Program-made: the position numbers and the translations under genes
Assembly (NCBI GenBank): GCA_024279135.1
Contig: JAJRRU010000035.1
Coordinates: 1-64,000 of the forward strand
Reading direction: 5' to 3'
Length of the DNA stretch: 64,000 nt
Origin: Alphaproteobacteria bacterium
Lineage (GTDB): Bacteria > Pseudomonadota > Alphaproteobacteria > Rhodospirillales > Casp-alpha2
Shown here: piece by piece, positions 16,381 to 25,010 of the stretch
Numbering within the stretch: position 1 is the stretch's first letter
How the letters are laid out: the number at the start of each line of letters is the position of its first letter
Notes under the pieces: model-generated
Databases searched by the model: none
Seen by the model: only the letters and a program-made list of their open reading frames with translations
Told to the model about the DNA's origin: nothing

Positions 16381-17211
16381 CTACACCGTGTCATAGATAA
16401 TTCTGGACTGGCCGGACAATGCAAGAAACCGTTTACCCCTGAGACGACCGATCAGCGTCAAATCGGCTTTGCGGGCTAAATCAACCCCCCAGGCCGTAAA
16501 GCCAGATCGTGAGGCCAGGATCGGAATACCCATCTGAACGGTTTTGATAACCATCTCACTAGTCAGTCGGCCCGTGGTATACATTATCTTGTCTTCGCCA
16601 TTCAGACCTTCCAGGTACATATAACCGGCAATTTTATCAACCGCGTTATGCCTGCCCACATCTTCCATGTAGATCAGTGGTCTGTCGTCCTGGCATAAAA
16701 CACAGCCGTGAATGGCCCCGGCTTCCAGATACAGGCTGGGCGTTGTATTAATGATGCTCACCAGACTGTAGAGCTGGGAAGTCTTGATGGAACAATCCCT
16801 GTTCAACGTTACAGAGGCAAAACTCTCCATCATATCGCCAAACACCGTTCCTTGGGCACAACCGGACGTCAGGGTCTTTTTCTTTAATTTTTCTTCGTAA
16901 TTTGTCTTGCGCTTTGTGCGCACAACAACGGTTTCAATATCATCCACATAATCGATAGCGGTAATTTTATCATCGGAGAAAAGCATGTTCTGATTAATCA
17001 AATATCCCACGGCGAGATATTCCGGATAATCACAAATTGTCATCATGGTGACAATCTCGTGCTTGTTGAGAAAAATGGTAAGGGGCCGCTCTACCATCAC
17101 CGAGGTGATTACGATGCTGCCATCGTGGGCAATGCCCTCGACTTTCTCGACCAGTTTCGGATTGCCCGGATCAGGGCGGAGAATATAACTATCTTGTGAC
17201 ATGTTATCCAT
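16381..17211 (-). CDS. fdhD: Formate dehydrogenase accessory sulfurtransferase FdhD
   Basis: Transfers sulfur from IscS to the molybdenum bis-MGD cofactor of formate dehydrogenases. Landmarks: RPLTIFLNKHEIVTMMTICD, PEYLAVGYLINQNML, the cysteine loop TSGCAQGTVFGDMM, AGAIHGCVLC, YMEDVGRHNAVDKIAGYMYL, TTGRLTSEMVIKTVQMGIPI, LASRSGFTAWGVDLARKADL and TLIGRLRGKRF. The open frame extends to 17283, but ATG 17211 is favoured because it overlaps the stop of a short well-initiated ORF (17204-17308), suggesting coupling. The cysteine loop has only the first cysteine of the usual CxxC. No formate dehydrogenase gene is in the window, so its client must lie elsewhere. Confidence 0.92.
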   Translation of the reverse strand: MDNMSQDSYILRPDPGNPKLVEKVEGIAHDGSIVITSVMVERPLTIFLNKHEIVTMMTICDYPEYLAVGYLINQNMLFSDDKITAIDYVDDIETVVVRTKRKTNYEEKLKKKTLTSGCAQGTVFGDMMESFASVTLNRDCSIKTSQLYSLVSIINTTPSLYLEAGAIHGCVLCQDDRPLIYMEDVGRHNAVDKIAGYMYLEGLNGEDKIMYTTGRLTSEMVIKTVQMGIPILASRSGFTAWGVDLARKADLTLIGRLRGKRFLALSGQSRIIYDTV

Positions 17212-17308
17212 CGTTGAGTATCGGGTCGTTATCAATAATATTTTCGGTTGCCTCATAAACACAGCCACGTGCCGGGAAACCATGTTTTTCTGTTATTGAT
17301 GTAGACAT
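17204..17308 (-). CDS. 34-residue ORF overlapping the start of fdhD
   Basis: ATG at 17308 with GAGG five bases upstream, the best ribosome-binding site in the area. It encodes a short acidic peptide (begins MSTSITEKHGFPARGCVYEA, ends DNDPILNDG) and its TAA lies within ATGGATAA, where fdhD begins. It may be a small protein or a leader whose translation delivers ribosomes to fdhD. No homolog is known to me. It is too short to judge by coding statistics, and the case rests on the ribosome-binding site and the overlap. Confidence 0.45.
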   Translation of the reverse strand: MSTSITEKHGFPARGCVYEATENIIDNDPILNDG

Positions 17309-17407
17309 TTTGACCTCAGGTATCGAGAAAATTCTTTGTGTATCAGCCTTTGGTTAACCATTGAATATATTGGAACAAACAACAAGTTACCTTGATGCAG
17401 CATCAGA

Positions 17408-19879
17408 CTAGGCCTTGATACGGCGCATTTCCGGGTCATACATGGGGCTCAGTGAACAAATGCAGGGGTAGAGTTCTCCGGCAATATCGATTTGCCAGAG
17501 CCCGGTTGCGAGATAGTCTGCCGTGAGCGGTTCGTCACCAGCATCAATCATTGCCAGGCCCACGGCACCACCCAGCGTGTGGCCATAACTACCCGAACGC
17601 ACGTTCCCAACCGGCACTCCGTTACGGTGGATCACCTCACCATGCCATAACATGGGCTGCGGATCATTGACCAGCACCTGCACCAGTCGGCGACTATAGG
17701 GAGCGGCAGACTTCTGGGCTTTGGCGGCCTCATAGCCAATAAAACCATCTGGTTTGTCCAGGGCAATGGCGAAACCCAGCCCTGCTTCGAAGGCATTGTC
17801 GGTATTATCCAGGTCATGCCCGTAGTCCCGGTAGGCCTTCTCCATACGCAGACTGCCCAAAGCGCTCAATCCGGCGTGTTTGAGGTCGTGGTTTTTACCT
17901 TCTTCCACAATACGGTCGTAGACATGTACGGCTTGCTCGCATGGAACGTACAGCTCAAAACCCAACTCACCTGTGTAAGTGATGCGTACACACAAAGCAC
18001 GCCCGTAGCCAATATCAATGTCGCGCGCGGTGCGAAACGGAAAACCGTCGTTGCTTAAATCAATTGATGTCAGAGCCTGTAATAAAGCACGGCTGTTTGG
18101 TCCCTGGATATTGATTTGCGTTATGCCCGAGGTAACGTCGGTAACAATAACGTTGGCATCTTGCGGTATATTCCGGTTCAGCCAGGTCTCGGCATGACGG
18201 TGCATGGTATCGGTCACAACAACCATAAACCGGTCAGTTTCAAGTTTGATCACGGTCACATCGGCTTCCAGCAGGCCATCCTTATTGAGCCATTGGGTAT
18301 AGGTGATCCTGCCGGTTCCACCATCGACCCGGTTGGCCGAAATATAATCCAGTATACGACCTGCATCGCGGCCCTGTACCAGAAATTTTGACATGATGCT
18401 CATATCCATGAGAACCACCGCCTGGCGGCACGCTTTATGTTCGGCCTGCCAATAAGGCCACCAGTTCATGCGGCCCCAGGATAATTCATCGACCTCTGCT
18501 TCCTTGCCAGGCGGGGCAAACCAGGCCGGTGCTTCCCAGCCACTGGCTTCAGTAAAATAAGCCCCCGCAGCAACAAGACGGTCATGCAAAGCCGAGCGTT
18601 TTACCCCACGCGCGCTTTCGAATGTTTTTGTGGGGTAATGACATTTGTAGACCGTACCCAGCGTTTCCCGCGTCCGGTCACGGCGATAATCCGGGTTGGC
18701 CTGATAGGAATGGAAACGGTCGATGTTAAAGCCGGTCACATCCACATCCGGAGTTCCGTTCAAGATCCAATGCGCCATAATACGGCCCAGACCGCCCGCA
18801 GATAAAATGCCAATCGAGTTCAGCCCGGCGGCGACAAAATAGTTTTTAAGTTCTGGTGCTTCACCGACGCCAGGGGCAAGGTCCGGCATAAAACTTTCCG
18901 GGCCACAGAAAAACTTTTTGATCCCGCTTTCCAGGCTGATGGGTACACGGCTCATACATTTTTCCAGAAACGGGCCCATGCGGTCCCAGTCGGGTTCGAT
19001 TTCACCGAAGGAAAAATCCTGTGGGATACCCTCCACATTCCACGGCGCACTTTCCGGCTCGAACAACCCCACCATCAGTCCGCCAACTTCCTCGCGGAAA
19101 TAACCATAATGAGACGGGTCTTCCAGCACCGGCCAGTCTGGGGAGATGCCATCGATAGCTTCGGTGATCAGGTAATAATGCTCGGCCGCCTGATTGGGAA
19201 TATTGACACCGTGCCCGGCGCCAAACTGGCGCGCCCACATACCGGCACAATTGACCACAAATTCACAGGCAATTGTGCCCTGATCGGTGGCAACACCTGT
19301 CACCGTACCATTTTTGCGAGTCACGCCTGTGGCAGAAACCCCGGTTATGATATCAACACCCTGCATCCGCGCGCCCTTGGCCAGAGCCATAGTCACATCC
19401 ACCGGGTTTACGCGCCCGTCGTCCCTGACATAAAAACCAGCCAGCACATCATCAACCCGGGCTATGGGGAAAAGTTCTTTTACCTCCTGTGATGAGATTT
19501 CTTCCACGTCAATACCGTGGAACCGATTAATCGATGAGATCCGGCGGTATTCCTCAAGGCGATCTTTATTGGTCGCCAGTTCGATAAAACCACACTGGTT
19601 AAGCCCGGTGGCCTGACCGGTTTCTGCTTCCAGCCGGGCGTATAGATCACGGCTGTATTTGCGAATTTCAGTTGAAGTTTGCGACGTGCTACCAAAGGTA
19701 ACCATCAGGCCCGCTGCATGCCATGTGGTCCCGGAAGTGATGCTGTCACGCTCCAGCAACACAACATCCCGACAACCCATGTGGGCCAGATGGTAAGCGA
19801 TGGAGCATCCAATGATGCCACCGCCGACGATGACCACGCGGGCCGATGCTGGTATTTGTTTAGTAGTGGTTTGGTTCAT
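17408..19879 (-). CDS. Dimethylglycine/sarcosine dehydrogenase-like flavoprotein with GcvT domain
   Basis: 823 residues. The N-terminal DAO-type FAD domain has GGGIIGCSIAYHLA and ERDSITSGTTWHAAGLM, where H54 is the histidine that carries covalent FAD in the dimethylglycine/sarcosine dehydrogenase family. A linker domain (FAO_M) follows, then a C-terminal aminomethyltransferase/GcvT tetrahydrofolate-binding domain (GITQINIQGPNSRALL, YTGELGFELYVP, LGSLRMEKAYRDYGHDL). Expected to oxidatively demethylate an N-methylated glycine and pass the one-carbon unit to THF. It is the last gene of the POR operon strand, 156 bp after the 93-residue ORF. Exact substrate (dimethylglycine, sarcosine or a relative) is not decided by sequence. 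Confidence 0.88.
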   Translation of the reverse strand: MNQTTTKQIPASARVVIVGGGIIGCSIAYHLAHMGCRDVVLLERDSITSGTTWHAAGLMVTFGSTSQTSTEIRKYSRDLYARLEAETGQATGLNQCGFIELATNKDRLEEYRRISSINRFHGIDVEEISSQEVKELFPIARVDDVLAGFYVRDDGRVNPVDVTMALAKGARMQGVDIITGVSATGVTRKNGTVTGVATDQGTIACEFVVNCAGMWARQFGAGHGVNIPNQAAEHYYLITEAIDGISPDWPVLEDPSHYGYFREEVGGLMVGLFEPESAPWNVEGIPQDFSFGEIEPDWDRMGPFLEKCMSRVPISLESGIKKFFCGPESFMPDLAPGVGEAPELKNYFVAAGLNSIGILSAGGLGRIMAHWILNGTPDVDVTGFNIDRFHSYQANPDYRRDRTRETLGTVYKCHYPTKTFESARGVKRSALHDRLVAAGAYFTEASGWEAPAWFAPPGKEAEVDELSWGRMNWWPYWQAEHKACRQAVVLMDMSIMSKFLVQGRDAGRILDYISANRVDGGTGRITYTQWLNKDGLLEADVTVIKLETDRFMVVVTDTMHRHAETWLNRNIPQDANVIVTDVTSGITQINIQGPNSRALLQALTSIDLSNDGFPFRTARDIDIGYGRALCVRITYTGELGFELYVPCEQAVHVYDRIVEEGKNHDLKHAGLSALGSLRMEKAYRDYGHDLDNTDNAFEAGLGFAIALDKPDGFIGYEAAKAQKSAAPYSRRLVQVLVNDPQPMLWHGEVIHRNGVPVGNVRSGSYGHTLGGAVGLAMIDAGDEPLTADYLATGLWQIDIAGELYPCICSLSPMYDPEMRRIKA

Positions 19880-20035
19880 GATGCTTACTCAATTCAGGTT
19901 TGCCCAACGCGACAAGATGCCTTTTTTTCCGCCTGGTATTGTTTACGTGTTGTTCGTCAGACGTCCTTAATCGCCTTGACGACGACTGGATTGGGTAAAC
20001 TATATATCTGGTTTGCCTGAAATTCGAAGGTCGGA

Positions 20036-20317
20036 TTATTTATGTTCCTCTTGATCGTAAGGCCCTATTGCAAATTCACACTCCAGGGTAACCATGACAG
20101 CTTCACCAACGCCATGGGCGTTTGGATTGCTGTCAGGATGTTTCAAATTCCAATGAACAGCCCTGACGATAAAACTTGAGGAGCCAGCTTGTCCCGGTCG
20201 AGACAACACAACACACTCTCCCGTCCGGGGTATCTCCGGCAGGTCGAACTCCAGACCATGGGCGAATGTATTTTCGTCATGATCCTGATCAGTGAGAATA
20301 ACGAGTTGAACGCGCAT
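20036..20317 (-). CDS. 93-residue protein, unknown
   Basis: Not recognised. Small, acidic and soluble-looking: MRVQLVILTDQDHDENTFAH, then LEFDLPEIPRTGECVVLSRP, FIVRAVHWNLKHPD and VMVTLECEFAIGP. The strand-turn-strand pattern suggests an all-beta fold; one cysteine sits in GECVVL and one in LECEF. It lies 21 bp after the GltD-like gene in the same direction, with GAGATCTCC just before its ATG on the coding strand, so it is most likely part of the POR operon. It could be a small accessory or regulatory subunit; nothing in the sequence decides this. Confidence 0.65.
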   Translation of the reverse strand: MRVQLVILTDQDHDENTFAHGLEFDLPEIPRTGECVVLSRPGQAGSSSFIVRAVHWNLKHPDSNPNAHGVGEAVMVTLECEFAIGPYDQEEHK

Positions 20318-20338
20318 GGAGATCTCCTGAAATTGTTA

Positions 20339-21973
20339 TTAATTGTTTTCCGGCACCATCTTGATGGCTCCACAAGGACATTCAGCAACACAAATGCCGC
20401 AACCTTTGCAGAAATCATAATTGAATTCGAACCGCTTGCCGGGGCCTAATTTGATAACAGCATTATCCGGGCAAACCCCGTAGCAATTGTCGCACTCAAA
20501 GCAATTACCACAAGACAGGCAACGGCGTGCCTCATACAAGGCATTGTGTTCATCAAGCTCGCCAATGACCTCATCAAAACTGGTTTGGCGACGGATGATA
20601 TCCAATTGTGGTCGTTGGGTTTTGGGTGCGTCTTCATAATACCAGTTGTTCAGTTTATCGAACTCGGCCAGTTCATGTTTTTCGGGTGCGCTGTAAGATT
20701 TCCCCCTGAGCCAGGCATCAATGTTACGAGCAGCTTTTTTTCCGTGCCCGACGGCCACCGTGGCCGTGCGTTCCGAAGGCACCATATCACCCCCGGCAAA
20801 CAGACCTTCGCGCCCGGTCATCATTTGATCATTGACCTGAACCACGCCGTCCCATTCCATTTCAACGCCGGGAACCTCACCCAGGAAGGACGTATCCACA
20901 TCCTGACCCAGGGCCAAAATGAGCGTATCGGCCTCCAGTTCCTCGAATTCTCCGGTGGGTTGCGGGCGACCATTTTCATCGATCGCCATCTTTTCAACGG
21001 TGAAAGTGGTATCATCTATCTGCTTGATGGTCCTGAGCCAATGGATCAGAACGCCCTCCTCCTCGGCCTCAGTAGCCTCAAAATCGTGGGCAGGCATTTC
21101 CTTGCGCGAGCGGCGATAGACAATCATGGCCTCATCAACACCCAGTCGCTTGGCGGTTCGTGCCACATCCATGGCCGTATTACCGCCACCATAAATAATC
21201 ACCCGACGGCCCAGTTGCGGTGCTTCTTCACCGGTTTCCATATCGCGCAGGACTGTCGCTGCATCAAGGATACGCCCGGCTTGATGAGCCGGGATATCCA
21301 CACGTTTGGCAATGTGTGCACCGACCGCGACGAACACCGCATCATACCCATCTTGATTGAAAGCGGCTTCGATATCTTCGATTTTAGTGTTAAGTCTGAG
21401 GCTTACGCCCATATCAAGGATATTCTGGATTTCCCCATCAAGAACATCGCGTGGCAGGCGGTATTTAGGGATTCCGAAACGCATCATACCACCGGCCATG
21501 GGTCCGGCTTCACTTATTGTGACCTTGTGGCCAAGTCGCGTCAGATGGTAGGCCGCCGACAAACCGCTGGGACCGGCCCCAACGACCAGAACACGTTTGC
21601 CCGATGGCTCAACCTCAAATTCAGGCTTCCAGCCATGTTTCAGGGCTTCATCGCCGAGAAAGCGTTCGACCGAATGAATGCTGACCGGCTCGTCCAGTTG
21701 AGCACGATTGCAAGCGTCCTCACACGGATGATAACACACCCGCCCCATAACGGCGGGCAAGGGGTTGTTGGCGATCAATGCCTGCCAAGCGGCTTTATAG
21801 TTACCTTCCTCGGCATGATACAACCAACCCTGAATATCTTCACCGGCCGCGCAAATCTGATTACACGGTGGAATTCGATCCAGAAAGACCGGTTTCTCTG
21901 AACGCCACGATCCGGTTTCATTTGCCAGCGAAGTTCCCGGGTCCAGGGTGATGGCAAAGGGGAGTTGTTTCAT
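20339..21973 (-). CDS. GltD-like FAD/NAD(P) oxidoreductase with C-terminal 2x[4Fe-4S] module
   Basis: 544 residues. The N-terminal DPYD/GltD iron-sulfur domain has CNQICAAGEDIQGW and GRVCYHPCEDACNR. The two Rossmann motifs are VLVVGAGPSGLSAAYHL for FAD and IIYGGGNTAMDVARTAKRLG for NAD(P), with GLFAGGDMVPSERTATVAVG closing the FAD site. The C-terminal region carries CLSCGNCFECDNCYGVCP and CKGCGICVAECPCGAIKM, the arrangement of a PorD-type ferredoxin subunit. Its start overlaps the porB stop by four bases. Together this suggests a POR delta subunit fused to an NAD(P)H:ferredoxin-type oxidoreductase that passes electrons between the POR complex and NAD(P). Direction in the cell is inferred, not shown. 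Confidence 0.9.
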   Translation of the reverse strand: MKQLPFAITLDPGTSLANETGSWRSEKPVFLDRIPPCNQICAAGEDIQGWLYHAEEGNYKAAWQALIANNPLPAVMGRVCYHPCEDACNRAQLDEPVSIHSVERFLGDEALKHGWKPEFEVEPSGKRVLVVGAGPSGLSAAYHLTRLGHKVTISEAGPMAGGMMRFGIPKYRLPRDVLDGEIQNILDMGVSLRLNTKIEDIEAAFNQDGYDAVFVAVGAHIAKRVDIPAHQAGRILDAATVLRDMETGEEAPQLGRRVIIYGGGNTAMDVARTAKRLGVDEAMIVYRRSRKEMPAHDFEATEAEEEGVLIHWLRTIKQIDDTTFTVEKMAIDENGRPQPTGEFEELEADTLILALGQDVDTSFLGEVPGVEMEWDGVVQVNDQMMTGREGLFAGGDMVPSERTATVAVGHGKKAARNIDAWLRGKSYSAPEKHELAEFDKLNNWYYEDAPKTQRPQLDIIRRQTSFDEVIGELDEHNALYEARRCLSCGNCFECDNCYGVCPDNAVIKLGPGKRFEFNYDFCKGCGICVAECPCGAIKMVPENN

Positions 21974-22995
21974 TTCGTTTTTTCCTCTTTGATACCGACC
22001 AGATTAAATTTCTTGATATTGAAGTCAGCCATATGCTGAATAGCGGTGATGCTATCGGTATCTTCGGCACCTTTTTTGAACAGGTGCGCAAAGCGCCTTT
22101 GCAGTTTCAGATAATCCACAACCGGCACCTGGCGGCGGATTTTTTTAACGTTGGTCACCGCACCGTGTTCGGCCTCATAGAGCGGGAACAGTCCGCTCTC
22201 AATGGCCAGACGGGCAAGCCTGATGGTATCACAGGCTACCGAACCCCAACCCAACGGGCACGGAACCATAATATGAATATAGCGTGCGCCCCGAATTGCC
22301 GTGGCTTTTTTCACCTTGGCCTCCAGGTCATTCAGGTCTGCTACACTGGCCGTCGCCACGTAGGGAATGTTATGGGCCATGGCGATTTGCGGCAGATTCT
22401 TGCCGGTGCCAAACACATTACCCGGTGCATCGCCAACGGCCTGGGTGGTTGCGGTACGTGCGCGCGGTGGTGTGGCACTGGACCGCTGAACACCTGTGTT
22501 CATGTAGGCTTCATTGTCATAACAGATATAGAGGACATCATCATTGCGTTCAAACATGCCCGACAAACAACCAAAACCGATATCGGTGGTACTGCCGTCA
22601 CCGCCCTGGGCAACAACGCGTATGTCCTTGCGACCTTTCACCCGGTAGGCCGCCGCCACACCGGTCGCAACAGCCGGCGCATTGCCAAACAGTGAATGTA
22701 TCCAGGGAATTTGCCAGGAGGTTTCAGGATAAGGCGTTGTGAAAACTTCCAGGCAGCCCGTAGCGTTGACAGCGACCAGTTGGCTATTGCACGCATTCAT
22801 TGCGGCATCGAGGGCGTAACGTGCACCCAGGGCTTCGCCACAACCCTGACAGGCGCGGTGCCCGGATGTGATGGCATTGGCACGCTTTGTACTGGCTTGC
22901 ACACTGCGTCCGGTTTCATCGAGCAATCGGTTGCCGACTGTCCGTGTGCCGGTTTGATAAAATTTTACGGTTTGTGGTGAGGATTGTTCAGTCAT
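21970..22995 (-). CDS. porB: 2-oxoacid:ferredoxin oxidoreductase, beta subunit (pyruvate type)
   Basis: 341 residues; binds thiamine diphosphate and the proximal [4Fe-4S] cluster. Seen: C49 and C52 in RACQGCGEALGARY, C81 in ATGCLEVF, and a late cysteine in VPCPLGWGSVACD as cluster ligands. The ThDP/Mg motif is GGDGSTTDIGFGCLSG with the downstream ICYDNEAYMNTGVQRSS. Interacts with PorA and PorG to oxidise a 2-oxoacid to acyl-CoA, CO2 and reduced ferredoxin, or the reverse. The start is 10 bp after the porA stop and its stop overlaps the GltD-like start. Pyruvate is the likeliest substrate by similarity, but other 2-oxoacids cannot be excluded. Confidence 0.92.
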   Translation of the reverse strand: MTEQSSPQTVKFYQTGTRTVGNRLLDETGRSVQASTKRANAITSGHRACQGCGEALGARYALDAAMNACNSQLVAVNATGCLEVFTTPYPETSWQIPWIHSLFGNAPAVATGVAAAYRVKGRKDIRVVAQGGDGSTTDIGFGCLSGMFERNDDVLYICYDNEAYMNTGVQRSSATPPRARTATTQAVGDAPGNVFGTGKNLPQIAMAHNIPYVATASVADLNDLEAKVKKATAIRGARYIHIMVPCPLGWGSVACDTIRLARLAIESGLFPLYEAEHGAVTNVKKIRRQVPVVDYLKLQRRFAHLFKKGAEDTDSITAIQHMADFNIKKFNLVGIKEEKTK

Positions 22996-23005
22996 GGTTT
23001 TCTTC

Positions 23006-24259
23006 TCACCCTTTCTGTGCTGGGTTTACAGCTTTGTGGCGCAAAATAGATTCTGCGGTAGGGCCGGAACGCCTGGTATGACGGGCCCGAACGATTTCGT
23101 GTTCAACGGCAGCATGATCGATGTCGAGAAACTGTATTCTTGGCAGTCGATCTTCACCGGCAATCTCAAAAACCTCACGCAGCGAAGCCATGGTTATGGG
23201 GCGACCACCAAGCCCGGCAATGATGGTGTGAACAGGCGTCGACAGACCGGACAGAGACATTCGTACATTGCTGTCAACGATCCCTCCCATGCCGGGCGCC
23301 ATACTTTTTTCCAGCACGACGATGCGTTTGGTATGGTTTATTGCATCATACACGGCCTCTTGCGGGAATGGCCGAAAAGAACTGATGCCAAGAGATCCGA
23401 TTTTTTCTCCGTCCTTGCGCATGGCATCAACGACTTCCTTAATCGTGCCATTAACCGAACCCAATGCCACCACTACAGTCTCGGCGTCATCCAGACGGTA
23501 GGGCTGCACCAGGCCGCCACTATTACGCCCGAACACGTCCTTGAAGACATTTGAAATTTCTGGGATCAGCCTGAGGGCCTGCAACTGTTTGTCGTTGGCC
23601 AGATAGCGAACCTCGGTGAAGGCTTCGGGTCCGACCATGGCTCCGATGGAATAAGGTTCGTCAGGATCAAGCACCTGGATAGGCTCATAGGGAGGCAAAA
23701 AAGCATCGACTTCTTCCTGGGTCGGCATATCGATGCGCTCATAAGCATGGGTCAGGATAAAACCATCCATGCAAACCATTACAGGGCAGCTGAGTTCTTC
23801 GGCCAGCCGAAAAGCCTGAATATGCAGATCCAGTGCTTCCTGATTGGTTTCGGCGAACAGTTGTATCCAGCCGGAATCACGCATGGACATGCTGTCGGTG
23901 TGATCGTTCCAGATGTTGATCGGCGCACCAATGGCCCGGTTGCCAATGGTCATGACAATGGGCAGACCAAGGCCGGCAGCGTTATAGACGGCCTCGGCCA
24001 TATACAGCAAACCCTGGCTGGCGGTGGCCGTATAGCTCCGCGCACCGGCTGCCGACGCACCAATGGCAACGGACAAGGCGGCAAATTCTGATTCAACATT
24101 GATGAATTCACAATTTTCCAAAGAACCATTTTTGATACGTTTACCCACACCCTCAACAATGTGGGTTTGCGGGGTAATAGGATAGGCGCAAACCACTTCC
24201 GGGCGGCATAACGCCACGGCTTCGGCAACAGCTTCCGATCCTTCAATCTGTTTCAACAA
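23006..24259 (-). CDS. porA: 2-oxoacid:ferredoxin oxidoreductase, alpha subunit (pyruvate type)
   Basis: 417 residues. Seen: the YPITPQT motif (CAYPITPQTHIVEG) that contacts substrate and ThDP, VESEFAALSVAIGASAAGAR, ATASQGLLYMAEAVYNAAGL and DSGWIQLFAETNQEALD, all typical of the PorA pyrimidine-binding domain. Domain II follows with ETVVVALGSVNGTIKEVVDAM and a GSLGISSFRPFP strand. The start is TTG at 24259 (or the next TTG, three bases on), with AGGAG eight to ten bases upstream. Second gene of the operon porG-porA-porB, 16 bp after porG. Forms the catalytic heterodimer with PorB. Confidence 0.92.
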   Translation of the reverse strand: MLKQIEGSEAVAEAVALCRPEVVCAYPITPQTHIVEGVGKRIKNGSLENCEFINVESEFAALSVAIGASAAGARSYTATASQGLLYMAEAVYNAAGLGLPIVMTIGNRAIGAPINIWNDHTDSMSMRDSGWIQLFAETNQEALDLHIQAFRLAEELSCPVMVCMDGFILTHAYERIDMPTQEEVDAFLPPYEPIQVLDPDEPYSIGAMVGPEAFTEVRYLANDKQLQALRLIPEISNVFKDVFGRNSGGLVQPYRLDDAETVVVALGSVNGTIKEVVDAMRKDGEKIGSLGISSFRPFPQEAVYDAINHTKRIVVLEKSMAPGMGGIVDSNVRMSLSGLSTPVHTIIAGLGGRPITMASLREVFEIAGEDRLPRIQFLDIDHAAVEHEIVRARHTRRSGPTAESILRHKAVNPAQKG

Positions 24260-24275
24260 TTCAGCTCTCCTGGTT

Positions 24276-24836
24276 CTAAGCGGATTTTACGATATCAAAG
24301 GCTTCCTGGGCGGCTGCGATATTTGCTTCACCTATGGGACCGGGGAACTTCCCCATTATAGCCTTGCTCACAGAATCCATGTTAAGTTGCCCGGATATGG
24401 CGGCAAAACCACCAAGCAGGGCGGCATTTGGCAGGGGACGTTTTACGTGCTTCAAGGCCAGCTCCGTAGCCCCCACTACACACACATGACGGTCTGGAAA
24501 CGTCGCAACGAACTCGGCAATTCCAAGCTCATCAAAGCTGCGCTTGGAATTGATCAGAATGAAACCACCCGGTTTCAAGCCGTGAAAAACATCCACAGAA
24601 TGCAGCAACGTCGTGTCCTGAATGATCAAGGCATCGGGTTCGTTGATGGGTTCGCGCAGACGGATTTCTTTGTCATCAAGACGGCAGAAAGAAATAACCG
24701 GGGCTCCCATGCGTTCCGAACCGAAGCTCGGGAAAGCCTGGGCATGTTTGCCTTCCAGAAAAGCAGCCACAGATAGCAATTCAGCAGCCGTAACAACGCC
24801 TTGACCGCCCCTGCCATGTATTCGTACCTGAAAAAT
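24276..24836 (-). CDS. porG: 2-oxoacid:ferredoxin oxidoreductase, gamma subunit, apparent ATT start
   Basis: 186 residues. The conserved N terminus VRIHGRGGQGVVTAAELLSV lies upstream of the first in-frame ATG-type start. Reading back from it, no ATG, GTG or TTG occurs before the TAA at about 24884; the only well-placed codon is ATT at 24836-24834, preceded five bases earlier by GGGGG (24846-24842). I therefore call ATT as the start. PorG-family features continue: SFGSERMGAPVISFCRLDD, PDALIIQDTTLLHSVDVFHG, GGFILINSKRSFDEL and a C-terminal IGEANIAAAQEAFD. First gene of the operon, divergent from the agmatinase gene across an AT-rich 174-bp gap. A frameshift in the source sequence is the alternative. 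Confidence 0.88.
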   Translation of the reverse strand: MFQVRIHGRGGQGVVTAAELLSVAAFLEGKHAQAFPSFGSERMGAPVISFCRLDDKEIRLREPINEPDALIIQDTTLLHSVDVFHGLKPGGFILINSKRSFDELGIAEFVATFPDRHVCVVGATELALKHVKRPLPNAALLGGFAAISGQLNMDSVSKAIMGKFPGPIGEANIAAAQEAFDIVKSA

Positions 24837-25010
24837 GATAACCCCCGATGCCTGATGATAAAGACTGTTACTGACGATGTATTACGTTATCAAATTCTAC
24901 CGAAATTACAGCGAATGCGAAAGCAAAACGCATTAAATTTTACTTATAAAATCGCATATACTGAGTTACAGTTAATTTTTATATAATTGTCTGTATGAGA
25001 GATAAGTCCA

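Noticed and set aside
20546-21901. 451-codon plus-strand open frame
   Set aside because: It is antisense to the GltD-like gene and has no recognisable motifs; its length reflects codon bias of the true gene.
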